Shown here in pieces: positions 46,312 to 55,796 of a DNA stretch of 64,000 bases. This DNA comes from Dialister sp900541485 (lineage in GTDB: Bacteria > Bacillota > Negativicutes > Veillonellales > Dialisteraceae). Numbering within the stretch: the first letter of the stretch is position 1; every line of letters starts with the position of its first letter. The translations under genes and the position numbers were made by a program. The DNA lies in NCBI GenBank assembly GCA_965119665.1, contig OZ221974.1, positions 310,001-374,000 of the forward strand, written 5' to 3'. The notes beneath the pieces are model-generated. The model saw only the letters and a program-made list of their open reading frames with translations. It was not told the origin of the DNA and ran no database searches.

Positions 46312-48492
46312 TTAACTCATTGAGTCCCCACGTCCCATAAGCGGTAGATATGGTTCCATTTTTTCTGCCAGTGTTAATTTAGTCTCCTTACTGCGTATTT
46401 CTGCTATTTGCTGGAATATTTCTTGCGCACAAACATGGTCTTCCGTGGCAACATTTTTTATCCATGTTCCATTTGATTGCATCAAATAAGCTTTTTGATT
46501 ATCTGCCAATTGTAAAAGAATCATTTCTTTGATTCTTTGTTTAAGCGAATCGTCTGAAATGGGAATCATCAATTCTACCCGGTCATTAAGATTTCGCGGC
46601 ATCCAATCGGCACTTCCGATATAAATCTCTTCTCTTCCACCGTTCCGGAACCAAAATATCCGGCTGTGTTCTAAAAATCTGCCTACTATACTGCGAACAG
46701 TAATATTATCACTAATCCCCGGAATCCCCGGAATTAATACACAAATCCCCCTGACTATAAGCTCGATTTTTACTCCCGCTTGAGACGCTTCATATAGCTT
46801 GTCAATGATTTCTTTATCCAGCAAAGAATTCATCTTGGCTATCATATGTGCTGCTTCTCCATTTCGGGCAAATTCTATTTCCCTATCAATCAGTTGCAGG
46901 CAGCGTTCTCTCAAGTTAATTGGTGCAACTATAAAAGAGTCCCATATAGGCGGATCAGAATATCCGGAAAGTAAATTAAAGAAAGCAGATGCATCCACCC
47001 CTAATTTGTCATTACAACTCAATAATCCTATGTCCGTGTATAACTTCGCAGTAGATGCATTGTAGTTTCCTGTCGCTATATGAACGTACCGCCGGATTCC
47101 ATCTTTTTCCCGCCGGACTACCAATGTACATTTCGAATGAGTTTTTAACCCTACCAATCCATAAATAACATGAGCTCCCGCCTTTTCAAGACGCCTTGCC
47201 ATAAGTATATTATTTGCTTCATCAAATCGTGCCTTTACTTCCATAAGCACAGTCACCTGTTTCCCGTTTTGAACCGCTTTTTCCAGTGCCTGTACTATAG
47301 GACTTGAAGAGCTGACACGGTAAAGTGTTTGCTTGATGGCAAGAACATTTTTATCAGTTGCGGCAGCTGACATGAATTCTACCACTGACTCATCAAAAGA
47401 TTCATACGGTAAATGAATCAGGATGTCTCTTTCCCGAATCATATCAAATATATTTGTCTTTCCCTCACGTTTCAGTTCAATCATGCTCCATGGTGTATGG
47501 GGATGTGCTTCTTTATACCGGAGATAATCATACCCTTGCATGCCGCAAAACCCAAAAAATACAGTCATATCAATAGGTCCGTCAATTTCATACATATCTT
47601 CTTTAGCAAGATTCATCTCCTGCGTCATAAATCTCCGCATAAAACGACTTGTTCCCATTTCAAATTCTATACGAACCGCTGCTCCCCGCTGTCTTTTTTT
47701 TAATTGCCGCTCTACTTCTACCAAAAGATCCTGTGCATCTTCTTCATCTATATAAAGATCTGCATCTCTGGTAATACGAAAAGCTCTTGCTTCTAAAAGA
47801 TCATATCCGATAAACAAGCGTGCCGCATAATGCATTAATACATCTTCTAAAAAGATAAAATAATGCATTTTACTGTTTTTACCATCATCAGGGAGACGAA
47901 TAATACGAGGAAGAACCGAAGGAACAGGAACAATCGCAGTTTTAATATCTATATCATTTTCTTCATCAACGAGACTATCTCTTTCATTCCGCTCTAGAAG
48001 CATGGCAATATTCAGGCTTTTAGAGGCTAAAAAAGGGAACGGATGGGACGAATCCACAGCCATAGGTGTTACCACAGGAAATATTTCTCTTTCAAAGTAA
48101 CTTTCGAGCCACTTCATCTGTTCACCGGTCATTTCCTCAGGTTTCACAAAAGACAGGCCTTCTTTTTGCAGCATGCTTAAAATATCCTTCAAATATACAT
48201 ACTGACGGGCCACTAATTGTTGGCAAGTCTCAGAAATACTTTCAATTTGCTCTGCGGGAGTCATACTTGCAATATCACGGCGGGTAATATTATTTTCGGT
48301 CTGATGCTTCAATCCTGCTACTCGAATCATAAAAAATTCATCTAAATTGGAGCTGGTAATTGCTAAAAATTTTAATTTTTCGAGCAAAGGATTAGAGTCA
48401 TCAACCGCTTCCTGCAAAACACGCTTGTTGAACTGCAGCCACGATAACTCTCTGTTCAAATAATACCGTTGCTCATTTATACCTGTATCCAT
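46312..48492 (-). CDS. ppk: Polyphosphate kinase
   Basis: Reversibly polymerises the gamma-phosphate of ATP into polyphosphate. The 726-residue PPK1 has RELSWLQFNKRVLQEA at the N-terminus, the head domain, and two PLD-like catalytic domains with THSKCTLVVRRE, RRYVHIATGNYNASTAKLYTDIGL (phospho-acceptor His region) and ARFDEANNI. Five bases separate it from the upstream degenerate Ppx/GppA gene, so the two form an operon. GGAG lies upstream of the ATG. Confidence 0.97.
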   Translation of the reverse strand: MDTGINEQRYYLNRELSWLQFNKRVLQEAVDDSNPLLEKLKFLAITSSNLDEFFMIRVAGLKHQTENNITRRDIASMTPAEQIESISETCQQLVARQYVYLKDILSMLQKEGLSFVKPEEMTGEQMKWLESYFEREIFPVVTPMAVDSSHPFPFLASKSLNIAMLLERNERDSLVDEENDIDIKTAIVPVPSVLPRIIRLPDDGKNSKMHYFIFLEDVLMHYAARLFIGYDLLEARAFRITRDADLYIDEEDAQDLLVEVERQLKKRQRGAAVRIEFEMGTSRFMRRFMTQEMNLAKEDMYEIDGPIDMTVFFGFCGMQGYDYLRYKEAHPHTPWSMIELKREGKTNIFDMIRERDILIHLPYESFDESVVEFMSAAATDKNVLAIKQTLYRVSSSSPIVQALEKAVQNGKQVTVLMEVKARFDEANNILMARRLEKAGAHVIYGLVGLKTHSKCTLVVRREKDGIRRYVHIATGNYNASTAKLYTDIGLLSCNDKLGVDASAFFNLLSGYSDPPIWDSFIVAPINLRERCLQLIDREIEFARNGEAAHMIAKMNSLLDKEIIDKLYEASQAGVKIELIVRGICVLIPGIPGISDNITVRSIVGRFLEHSRIFWFRNGGREEIYIGSADWMPRNLNDRVELMIPISDDSLKQRIKEMILLQLADNQKAYLMQSNGTWIKNVATEDHVCAQEIFQQIAEIRSKETKLTLAEKMEPYLPLMGRGDSMS

Positions 48493-48497
48493 AATAA

Positions 48498-50054
48498 TTA
48501 TCTCCGTTCCAACTTAACTTCAAGACCATATACATTTTCAAAAAGTTCTTTACTTTTTTCAAATATCCACGTCTCCAGTGCCGTACTTTCTTTACTGTCA
48601 TATTCAATAAGAAACGATGCCCCTGACACACGTGCGTTTACATCCGTCATCTTTTGACACCGGGACATATCCATAGCTCTTGCCAGCCGGAAAACCGCAA
48701 TTAATTTTAGTGCAACAATTTTAGCCAAATCAGATAAAACCCGGAACGGCTCCTCTTCGTCTCCCGGAACTCGTTTGTGATCATAATAAACAATACAAGC
48801 AACAATATCCTTTTCTTTATCAGATATACCGAAAATATCCGTCCCTCTGATTATGTTCCAGGCATGCTCCTGCGAATTCAGCAAGTTTACATATTTTCCT
48901 ACTTGATAAAGAATAATCGCCATCCGCAACAACACTTCATCTCTTTCTGTCAGCCCGCTTTTCTTTCCAAGTCCTGAAATAATTGCATGACTATACTCTT
49001 CTAAAGCCTCGGCATGCATAGGCTCATAATAATAAGACTTTGCTATAGCCCTCGTGAGCTCTATATTTTGTTTCCTCATATAAGCAAGAGCGGTATCCTT
49101 TGTTCGGACAGCCCCATAAAAAGTAGCTACAGCCTCAACAAAGGTCGTACCGAATAATACAATATGCTCGGGAAATACATTATCCAGTATTTCTTTATAT
49201 ATATGAATAGTCGGTAAAACCGTCATCGCCCATGCTTCACTAATTTTATATTTTTGACGAATTCTTGATGGTGATAAAAAGCCTGCCACTTCATATAATT
49301 TTTGGAAACTGTCTTTATGAATTTCAATTCTGCCTGCCTCATCCATCTTAAAATTCATGAGACTTGCCACAATTCTTGCTTCTCGACCTGATAAAATAAC
49401 ATTCGAAGGATTGTAATGATGAATTTCCATCCATAACGGCTTTAAGATAGTATGTAAGTACTCTGCCATAGCAAAAGGAAAATCTCTGGAATCCCTCTGA
49501 TTTGCTTTAAAGGTTTCCAAAAGGCGAAGCGTTCCGATATGGGCATTATGTTGATACTGGAGAGCACCGTTTTTCCAAACTGTCATCCCTACACAACCTG
49601 AAGTGATATCTATAAAGAGAAAACTGTCTGCTGAATCATATTTTTTTTCAAGAATTAACTGCTTCATATGATGTTGCAATAAAAAGTGTTTATAATAAAT
49701 TTCCTGGGGCATATCCACAACATCTACCAAGAACCCCGTATTGACACGGATCAAGTCCAAAATGGGGCGCCAATTCTCTGCCTCTCTCAATACGGCAGTA
49801 GCATATACCTTATAATCTTTGACCCGGTAATCATTTAAAAGTTGCCTCAATCCGTTCAACATATCACAAAGTCGACGAACGGAAGAAAACGATAATTTCT
49901 TATTAAGAAAGACCTCTTCGCCAAAAGACGTCTCTTTTCTTACTTCTTCGATAATCCGGATATCATTTATATTTTTGTACTCCACAATCCTCATAGAGAG
50001 ATTTGACGAACCAATATGAATAATCCCATAAATAAGTGCATCCGTATCTGCCAT
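48498..50054 (-). CDS. Ppx/GppA-like protein with degenerate catalytic and HD motifs
   Basis: A 518-residue relative of exopolyphosphatase/guanosine pentaphosphatase, same length and layout as its divergent neighbour. Its ASKHA phosphate motifs are broken: the expected DxGSNS reads HIGSSN, and the second motif, normally D(I/L)GG(G/A)S, reads FIDITSGCVG. In the C-terminal HD-like region the metal-binding HD pair is lost too (YQVGK where the neighbour has HDSGK). These losses point to a non-catalytic, perhaps polyphosphate- or (p)ppGpp-sensing, role tied to ppk, with which it is in operon. The GAGGG site precedes ATG 50054. Confidence 0.8.
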   Translation of the reverse strand: MADTDALIYGIIHIGSSNLSMRIVEYKNINDIRIIEEVRKETSFGEEVFLNKKLSFSSVRRLCDMLNGLRQLLNDYRVKDYKVYATAVLREAENWRPILDLIRVNTGFLVDVVDMPQEIYYKHFLLQHHMKQLILEKKYDSADSFLFIDITSGCVGMTVWKNGALQYQHNAHIGTLRLLETFKANQRDSRDFPFAMAEYLHTILKPLWMEIHHYNPSNVILSGREARIVASLMNFKMDEAGRIEIHKDSFQKLYEVAGFLSPSRIRQKYKISEAWAMTVLPTIHIYKEILDNVFPEHIVLFGTTFVEAVATFYGAVRTKDTALAYMRKQNIELTRAIAKSYYYEPMHAEALEEYSHAIISGLGKKSGLTERDEVLLRMAIILYQVGKYVNLLNSQEHAWNIIRGTDIFGISDKEKDIVACIVYYDHKRVPGDEEEPFRVLSDLAKIVALKLIAVFRLARAMDMSRCQKMTDVNARVSGASFLIEYDSKESTALETWIFEKSKELFENVYGLEVKLERR

Positions 50055-50319
50055 TTGAGACCCTCATTTCTAAAAGAAAATATTCACTCCGATATCTAGT
50101 ATTTTTATTAATTGTATTATACTAAAAAAACGTAATGAGGAGGTAAATTTTATCTAAATTTATGTATGACTCTCTTTTCCACTATTTTGTATACTACCTG
50201 TTTGTATAAAACCAATAAATCCATTTATTTCTGACTCGTACGAAACTTTACATCTTTTTATTCAATTCATTTATTATTTATTGTACAATAAATAAAGAAT
50301 ATATATAAAGGAGCGCACA

Positions 50320-51894
50320 ATGAACCATATAGCTATTATTGATCTTGGTTCTAATTCTATCCGGTTTATTATCATGCAAGTAAATAAATCGGGCACCTAT
50401 AAACTTATTTATCAGGAAAAAAAATCTATCCGGCTGGCGGAAGGAATGAATCCTTCATCTCCATTTTTAACTGAGGCTGCACAGCAAAGAGCTATAGACT
50501 GTTTAAAAGTATATCGCCATGTTGCAAACATGCATCACGTGACTAAAATACTTGCCGTAGCAACAGCTGCCGTAAGAAATGCTAAAAATGGTGCTTCATT
50601 TTTAAAAAGAGTTCGGACCAGCACTCATATTCCCATGACTATAATAAGCGGGAAACAGGAGGCCGCCTTAGGTTTTTCAGGAGTAATTCATACAATAGAT
50701 ACCTCCGACTTCCTTCTTTTTGATTTAGGCGGTGCCAGTATAGAAATCTCATTGGTAAAGGATAAAAAAAGAATTCATTCTGTAAGTATCCCTATCGGTG
50801 CTGTCACATTAACAGAGAAGTTCCAATCTGCCGGTACCGTTTCCGGCGGAGATATCAAAAAAATCCAATCTTTTGTCGTAAAAGAGCTGAGAACTATTCC
50901 ATGGATTCCCCAAAAAGCCTGCCCGGTGGTCGGAGTCGGCGGAACTGTCAGAAATCTGGCAAAAATTTATCAACGAAATATCGGATACCCCCTTCCAAAA
51001 CTTCACAATTACCAAATGCCGGCAAATGGATTATTTTCTGTCATTAATACCATTACTTCATCAACTCTGGAAGAAAGAAAAAAAATATCCGGGCTCTCTT
51101 CGGAAAGAACAGATATAATTATTGCAGGAGCACTCCTTGTTGGCGAGATAATAAAATATACGCATGCAAAGGAAATGACTATTTCCGGTTGCGGCCTCAG
51201 GGAAGGAATTTTTTATCATTGGTATGATCCGATTTATGACAGAGACCGATCTCATTGTAAAGATATGTTAATTTCTTCTGCTAAAAATTATGCCGCTACC
51301 TTGACCTTATCGGAAAAGTCTCATGCAAAATATGTAACAGCACTTGCACTTTCCATGTTTGATCAGTGGCAAAAAAATCACGGACTTCCCGAAAGAATGC
51401 GTATGCTGCTTTATACGGCGGCTTTATTACATGATTCTGGAAAAATCATCAACTACTACAGCCATGCCAGGCACAGCGGTTACATGATAGCAAATGCCCA
51501 TATCTTCGGCTGGTCACATAAAGAGCAGATTATGTGTGCTTTAATCGCCACCTTTCACCACGGTTTTTCTGGACGGATTTTGAAATCTTTAAAAGAATCC
51601 CGTTTGCTTACTGCAGAAAATATAGAACAGATAAAACTTTTATCCGGTTTTCTTTCTTTAGCAGAAGGTCTCGATGAAAGTTATGAGCAATGTGTTTCCC
51701 AAGTTATTTGCACTTACTCAAAAGGATATGATATCCGAATCTACCTTAATCGAGAGGATTTTGAAGTCCCTGCTCACGCTACGCAAAAAACAATGCTCTC
51801 TTTTCAAAAATTAACCCGTTCTCCACTTTCTATCCAGTGGTTTCCCGGAAGCCAAAAGGAATCATTAATCAAAAAACTGGCCGCTGTTTTATAA
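50320..51894 (+). CDS. Exopolyphosphatase / Ppx-GppA phosphatase with HD domain
   Basis: A 524-residue enzyme with intact motifs: IIDLGSNSIRF (residues 6-16), LLFDLGGASIEISLV and VVGVGGTVRNLAKI in the ASKHA core, and a C-terminal HD domain with LLHDSGKIINYYSHARHSGYMI and HHGFSG. It hydrolyses polyphosphate or converts pppGpp to ppGpp; which cannot be decided by eye. Divergent from the ppk operon with about 265 bp between. AAAGGAG precedes the ATG. Confidence 0.92.
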   Translation: MNHIAIIDLGSNSIRFIIMQVNKSGTYKLIYQEKKSIRLAEGMNPSSPFLTEAAQQRAIDCLKVYRHVANMHHVTKILAVATAAVRNAKNGASFLKRVRTSTHIPMTIISGKQEAALGFSGVIHTIDTSDFLLFDLGGASIEISLVKDKKRIHSVSIPIGAVTLTEKFQSAGTVSGGDIKKIQSFVVKELRTIPWIPQKACPVVGVGGTVRNLAKIYQRNIGYPLPKLHNYQMPANGLFSVINTITSSTLEERKKISGLSSERTDIIIAGALLVGEIIKYTHAKEMTISGCGLREGIFYHWYDPIYDRDRSHCKDMLISSAKNYAATLTLSEKSHAKYVTALALSMFDQWQKNHGLPERMRMLLYTAALLHDSGKIINYYSHARHSGYMIANAHIFGWSHKEQIMCALIATFHHGFSGRILKSLKESRLLTAENIEQIKLLSGFLSLAEGLDESYEQCVSQVICTYSKGYDIRIYLNREDFEVPAHATQKTMLSFQKLTRSPLSIQWFPGSQKESLIKKLAAVL

Positions 51895-51902
51895 TTTTTC
51901 CA

Positions 51903-51948
51903 CACAAAAACCCTCATGTATTCTTTTAAATACATGAGGGTTTTTATT
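51903..51948. terminator. Bidirectional terminator between the Ppx/GppA gene and queF
   Basis: AAAAACCCTCATGTA and its perfect complement enclose a 10-base loop; T-runs follow in both directions. It serves the converging Ppx/GppA and queF genes. Confidence 0.92.
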
Positions 51949-51953
51949 GCCAA

Positions 51954-52442
51954 TTAACGATTATGGATATTTTCAGGGTTTAAATCATGATTTAACAGCC
52001 TGTATCGCGCAAAATCTTTCCATTCCGTACCGGGGATTCCATAATTACAATACGGATCTATCGATAATCCGCCGCGGGGAAGAAATTTTCCCCACACTTC
52101 TATATAACGGGGGCTCAATAATTTAATCAAATCCTTCATAATCATATTGACACAGTCTTCATGAAAATCTCCATGATTTCTATAACTGAACAAATATAAT
52201 TTGAGTGATTTACTTTCCACAATATATCGATCGGGAATGTAAGAAATATAAATCGTTGCAAAATCAGGTTGTCCTGTTTTGGGGCATAAACTTGTAAATT
52301 CAGGGCAATTAAATTTAATAAAATAATCATTTTCCGGATGCGCATTAGGTATTTTTTCCAATAACCCGGGATTATAATCCATATCATATATTGTATTTTG
52401 ATTTCCTAACGATTTTAAACTTTCAATTCCTTTTCTTTCCAT
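51954..52442 (-). CDS. queF: NADPH-dependent 7-cyano-7-deazaguanine reductase
   Basis: Reduces preQ0 nitrile to preQ1, four-electron step before tgt. The 162-residue type I (short) QueF has nucleophile Cys53 in EFTSLCPKTGQPDFA, Asp60, and the substrate-binding ESKSLKLYLFS (76-86). GGAGGAC precedes the ATG. No preQ1 riboswitch seen in the short upstream gap. Confidence 0.96.
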   Translation of the reverse strand: MERKGIESLKSLGNQNTIYDMDYNPGLLEKIPNAHPENDYFIKFNCPEFTSLCPKTGQPDFATIYISYIPDRYIVESKSLKLYLFSYRNHGDFHEDCVNMIMKDLIKLLSPRYIEVWGKFLPRGGLSIDPYCNYGIPGTEWKDFARYRLLNHDLNPENIHNR

Positions 52443-52489
52443 TATAAGTCCTCCTTTCTTGTACGTTTCAGCATGCCTTTATTAAACTA

Positions 52490-53173
52490 CTAAAAACTAT
52501 ATAAAATCCGGCCGGCAATAACACCTATTGTAATTATACAAGTAAGTCCCATGATTCCATAGTCCGGGATTTTAGGTGCTACACTTTCCGTAAAAGTACG
52601 TTTTGAACCTCCAAATCCACGCAACTCTAATGATAATGCCATCGTTTCACTTCTCCCAAGTGATCGTAGCATAATCGGTCTTACTACGGACATGTAACGT
52701 TTGATTTGTTTAATAAAATTCCCTTGAATAGCAAGTCCGCGGCAAGCCTGAGCCTCTGCTACTGCTCTGTTTTCTTCTATAAAATCAGGAACAAACCTGA
52801 GCCCTGCGGTAAACATAAAAGCGTACTCATAAGGTACTTTTAGCTGTATAACCATAGCTGCCGTCAAATCTTGTAACTTAACGGTAGCAAGAAGATAAAT
52901 AAATATAATCGTCATTCCAAGCATCCGTAGCGAGGCAACCACCGATTCCTTCTCGGTTCCTCCCCCGATATATTCGATGATCCCGAGACAGAAAGCAAAT
53001 ATAAATAACATAAATAAGGCTTTTAAGTTATTGAACAGCTCTCCGGATATAAGCAAAATGCATATTTCAAAAAAACACAAGACACAGAGACTCACAGGTT
53101 CTTGGAGAACTATCGCCCAAACTGCAGTAGCCAAAGTAAGGAGAATTTTGGTAATCGGTACTAAATTTCTCAT
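52490..53173 (-). CDS. ECF transporter transmembrane coupling subunit EcfT
   Basis: The T component links the substrate-binding subunit to the ATPases. 227 residues with five or so membrane helices and coupling motifs ACRGLAIQG and SLELRGFGG. Overlaps the second ATPase by 4 bp (ATGA). Confidence 0.93.
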   Translation of the reverse strand: MRNLVPITKILLTLATAVWAIVLQEPVSLCVLCFFEICILLISGELFNNLKALFMLFIFAFCLGIIEYIGGGTEKESVVASLRMLGMTIIFIYLLATVKLQDLTAAMVIQLKVPYEYAFMFTAGLRFVPDFIEENRAVAEAQACRGLAIQGNFIKQIKRYMSVVRPIMLRSLGRSETMALSLELRGFGGSKRTFTESVAPKIPDYGIMGLTCIITIGVIAGRILYSF

Positions 53174-53988
53174 TTTGCCATCTCTCCTTTCATTTGTAAA
53201 TAAGTATTACAAAAATCTGTCATATTTCTACAATAAAGAGCTCCCGGAAGTCTACGTCCTAAGAGAACCGACGGCGGATAAGCGAGTCCCCAATTTTCAG
53301 GCCTGTATTCTGCAGAAAAAAGTTCTTCCGGTTTTCCATCAAAAACGATGCCCTTATCGGCAATAACAATAACGCGTGTACACTCACTGGCAACAATATC
53401 CATGTCATGCGTAACGAGAATAATGGTAATTCCCAGATGCTTCAAGCGGTTCATGAGTTTCATCAGCTTTTTCTTTTCCGCGCCATCCTGCCCGCTTGTT
53501 GGTTCATCAAGAACCAGATACTCTGTATTCATAGCAAGCCCGGATGCAATAGCAACTCTTTGCTGGTCACCACGAGATAAGGTTCTGGGGTATTCCTCTG
53601 CGAGTTCAAAAATATCTGTATCCATCATGGCCCGGTCTACAATTTCATCAAGCTCCTGTCCACGTTTCCCTTGCTGGTAAGGACCAAAAGCAATTTCTTC
53701 CCTGACTGTAGGCATAAACATTTGGCGATCCGGTTGCTGAAATACATATCCGATAAAACGACTCCTTTCAGCCGCTGTTTTGTTTGTTACGTTATTTTTG
53801 TTATATAGAATAAATCCTTTTGTCGGTTTTTCTAAACCGGTCAACAGACGGGTAACTGTAGTTTTTCCGCTGCCATTTCTTCCCGTTATAGCCACAAACT
53901 CTCCTTTGTCAAAAGAAAGAGAAACATCTGACAATACCGTCGGGCTATTCTTTGTATATTGAAAGCTTACATGATCCAACTCAAGCAT
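53170..53988 (-). CDS. ECF transporter ATPase EcfA2
   Basis: A 272-residue ABC ATPase: Walker A GRNGSGKTT, Q-loop FQQPDRQMF, signature LSRGDQQRVAIA (first motif residues altered from LSGGQ), Walker B YLVLDEPTSG, H-loop VTHDMD. Sits between the fused S-A protein and EcfT, overlapping each. Confidence 0.92.
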   Translation of the reverse strand: MLELDHVSFQYTKNSPTVLSDVSLSFDKGEFVAITGRNGSGKTTVTRLLTGLEKPTKGFILYNKNNVTNKTAAERSRFIGYVFQQPDRQMFMPTVREEIAFGPYQQGKRGQELDEIVDRAMMDTDIFELAEEYPRTLSRGDQQRVAIASGLAMNTEYLVLDEPTSGQDGAEKKKLMKLMNRLKHLGITIILVTHDMDIVASECTRVIVIADKGIVFDGKPEELFSAEYRPENWGLAYPPSVLLGRRLPGALYCRNMTDFCNTYLQMKGEMAK

Positions 53989-55465
53989 GGCCTGCCTCCT
54001 TTTTCATGGAATTCAGTACAGAAAACTCTGCATCATGAATATTTAAAAACGGTTTTTCAAATCTGATGCCCGCCTTTTCCAACATAAGCTGTGCTTTATA
54101 CATATCCGGAATGGCTTCTTCATATATATGATTTTGATTCATATATTTCATGACTTCTTCCGGTGTCCCATCACTGATAATTCTGCCTTCATCCATTAAA
54201 ATAAACCTCGTTGCATAAGGCAATGTAGCTTCCAAGTGATGCTCTGCCACAATGACTGTCAGCCCCGCCTTTTGATTGAGCTCTCCCACCATTTCGTAAA
54301 ACTCTTTAATTCCTTCCGGATCCAATGCGGAAGTCGGTTCATCAAATACAAGAACTTCCGGTTCCTCCGCCAATACAGCTGCCACGACTAATCTCTGCCG
54401 CTGGCCGCCGGAAAGAGTCGATACCTTTCTATCTTCAAGTCCGTCCAAATGTACTTTTTTCAAAGCCTGTTGTGACCGTTTTTTTATTTCTTCGCGAGAG
54501 AATCCGTGATTTTCCAATGTAAATGCCATCTCTTCTCCCACCGTAAGTGTCACAATCTGGGCAGAATAATCTGCTAAAATGACACCGATACTGGATGCCA
54601 AGTCTGCAATCTCCGTCTGTGTGACCGCCTTGCCTCCGGTAAACACCATCCCCTCCATTCTGCCTCCGTAGTAGTGCGGAATCGCTCCCGCCATAGACAT
54701 AAGTAATGTTGTTTTTCCTGCCCCGTTAGGCCCGGTTATAACTATAAACGAACCTTGTTTAGCCGCCATAGAAACATCAGTTAGCGCTGCCTTTTTAGAA
54801 ACCGGATATGTATAGGTTAAATGTTCTACACTGATGACTCCTTCTTCTTTTTGTTTCAGAATCAGACCGCTATGATTACTGTCTTCTACTTCATCTGTCA
54901 TCATATAATTCATAGATTTGAATAGTTTTAATGCAGGGAAATACAAGAACGGAGTAATAATTGCATTACCCACCCCCACTAATACAACCATGGGAAGAAT
55001 CACATACAAATATACATTTAAAGGAATTCCAACCATCAGTGTCAAGATGGATACAAAAATGAATCCACTTACCAATGTTGTTATAAACCCTGCCAACATA
55101 GGACGCAAAGAAAACTTTCCAATTTTTATGGGTGGTACAGAATGAGCAAAAAAGCCTGCTACGAAAGCACCTGCAAATTCACTGCAAAAATTACCGTAAG
55201 GAAAAGCTGATTTTGAGGTGAATACTTCCATAAGTGCTGCCACCATACAAATCCCCAGGCACTGCTTATATGTCGGTTTTGTCAAAAGAATAGCCACCAC
55301 ATAAGTAGCTATCATCCAGTTCGGTGTAAAGCCGGCCACAGAGGGTGATACCAGGTGCAGTAACATCCCGACTGCCAGCATCAAGGTCGAAATCGTAAGC
55401 CAGCGGAATTTACCCCCTCTTGATTTAATAAATATCAGTTGTGATACATCTTTAACCGCTTCCAT
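53981..55465 (-). CDS. Fused S component (TrpP-type tryptophan transporter) and ECF ATPase
   Basis: A 494-residue fusion. Residues 1-195 are a membrane domain resembling TrpP (helices including LTISTLMLAVGMLLHLVSPSVAGFTPNW and GICMVAALMEVFTSKSAFPYGN). Residues 215-460 are a complete ABC ATPase: GPNGAGKTTLL, LSGGQRQRLVVA, VLVFDEPTSALD, VAEHHLE. The tail (460-494) is a helical extension. Joining substrate-binding and ATPase parts in one chain is unusual for ECF systems. The T-box leader in front has a UGG specifier, so tryptophan is the likely substrate. GGAGG precedes the ATG. Confidence 0.87.
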   Translation of the reverse strand: MEAVKDVSQLIFIKSRGGKFRWLTISTLMLAVGMLLHLVSPSVAGFTPNWMIATYVVAILLTKPTYKQCLGICMVAALMEVFTSKSAFPYGNFCSEFAGAFVAGFFAHSVPPIKIGKFSLRPMLAGFITTLVSGFIFVSILTLMVGIPLNVYLYVILPMVVLVGVGNAIITPFLYFPALKLFKSMNYMMTDEVEDSNHSGLILKQKEEGVISVEHLTYTYPVSKKAALTDVSMAAKQGSFIVITGPNGAGKTTLLMSMAGAIPHYYGGRMEGMVFTGGKAVTQTEIADLASSIGVILADYSAQIVTLTVGEEMAFTLENHGFSREEIKKRSQQALKKVHLDGLEDRKVSTLSGGQRQRLVVAAVLAEEPEVLVFDEPTSALDPEGIKEFYEMVGELNQKAGLTVIVAEHHLEATLPYATRFILMDEGRIISDGTPEEVMKYMNQNHIYEEAIPDMYKAQLMLEKAGIRFEKPFLNIHDAEFSVLNSMKKEAGHA

Positions 55466-55492
55466 AACAATTCCTCCTTAAATCGGTAAATA

Positions 55493-55749
55493 AAAAATCC
55501 TTTCATCCACTCCTTGCATTTCTGCAAAGGGACGAAAGGAAATGATTCCGCGGTGCCACCCTAATTGACTAAAAAGTCCTACTTACTGGTTACCCATCTC
55601 TTTTTAACGGAAGAACCGGCAGCTCCTACCCCATTACGGCTCAGGCTGCATCTCATGGGTCCATTCATAATAAATGATATTCCGGCTTCCACCATACGCC
55701 GGCTCTCTATGATATCAAGTCATTACTACTACTCCCAATCATTGATATT
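55493..55749 (-). ncRNA. T-box riboswitch, tRNA-Trp specific (UGG specifier)
   Basis: Senses uncharged tRNA. The antiterminator T-box GGGTGGCACCGCGG is at 55548-55561. Upstream, Stem I contains AGAGAG (55713-55718) and GAATGGACC, whose UGG (55661-55663) sits where the specifier codon is expected after GAA. The terminator hairpin with a run of six T is at 55493-55540. Uncharged tRNA-Trp should favour read-through into the ECF tryptophan transporter. Confidence 0.9.
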
Positions 55750-55755
55750 AGACTG

Positions 55756-55784
55756 AGTATATCATTCTATTTTTTTTATGTCAA
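55756..55784 (-). promoter_or_regulatory. Promoter of the T-box/ECF operon
   Basis: TTGACA (55779-55784), 17-bp spacer, TATACT (55756-55761) on the minus strand, just past the 3' end of the mscS gene. Confidence 0.87.
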
Positions 55785-55796
55785 TCTATTTTAATA

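Noticed and set aside
52443..52489. preQ1 riboswitch before queF
   Set aside because: The gap is too short and lacks the A-rich tail and C-rich loop expected.
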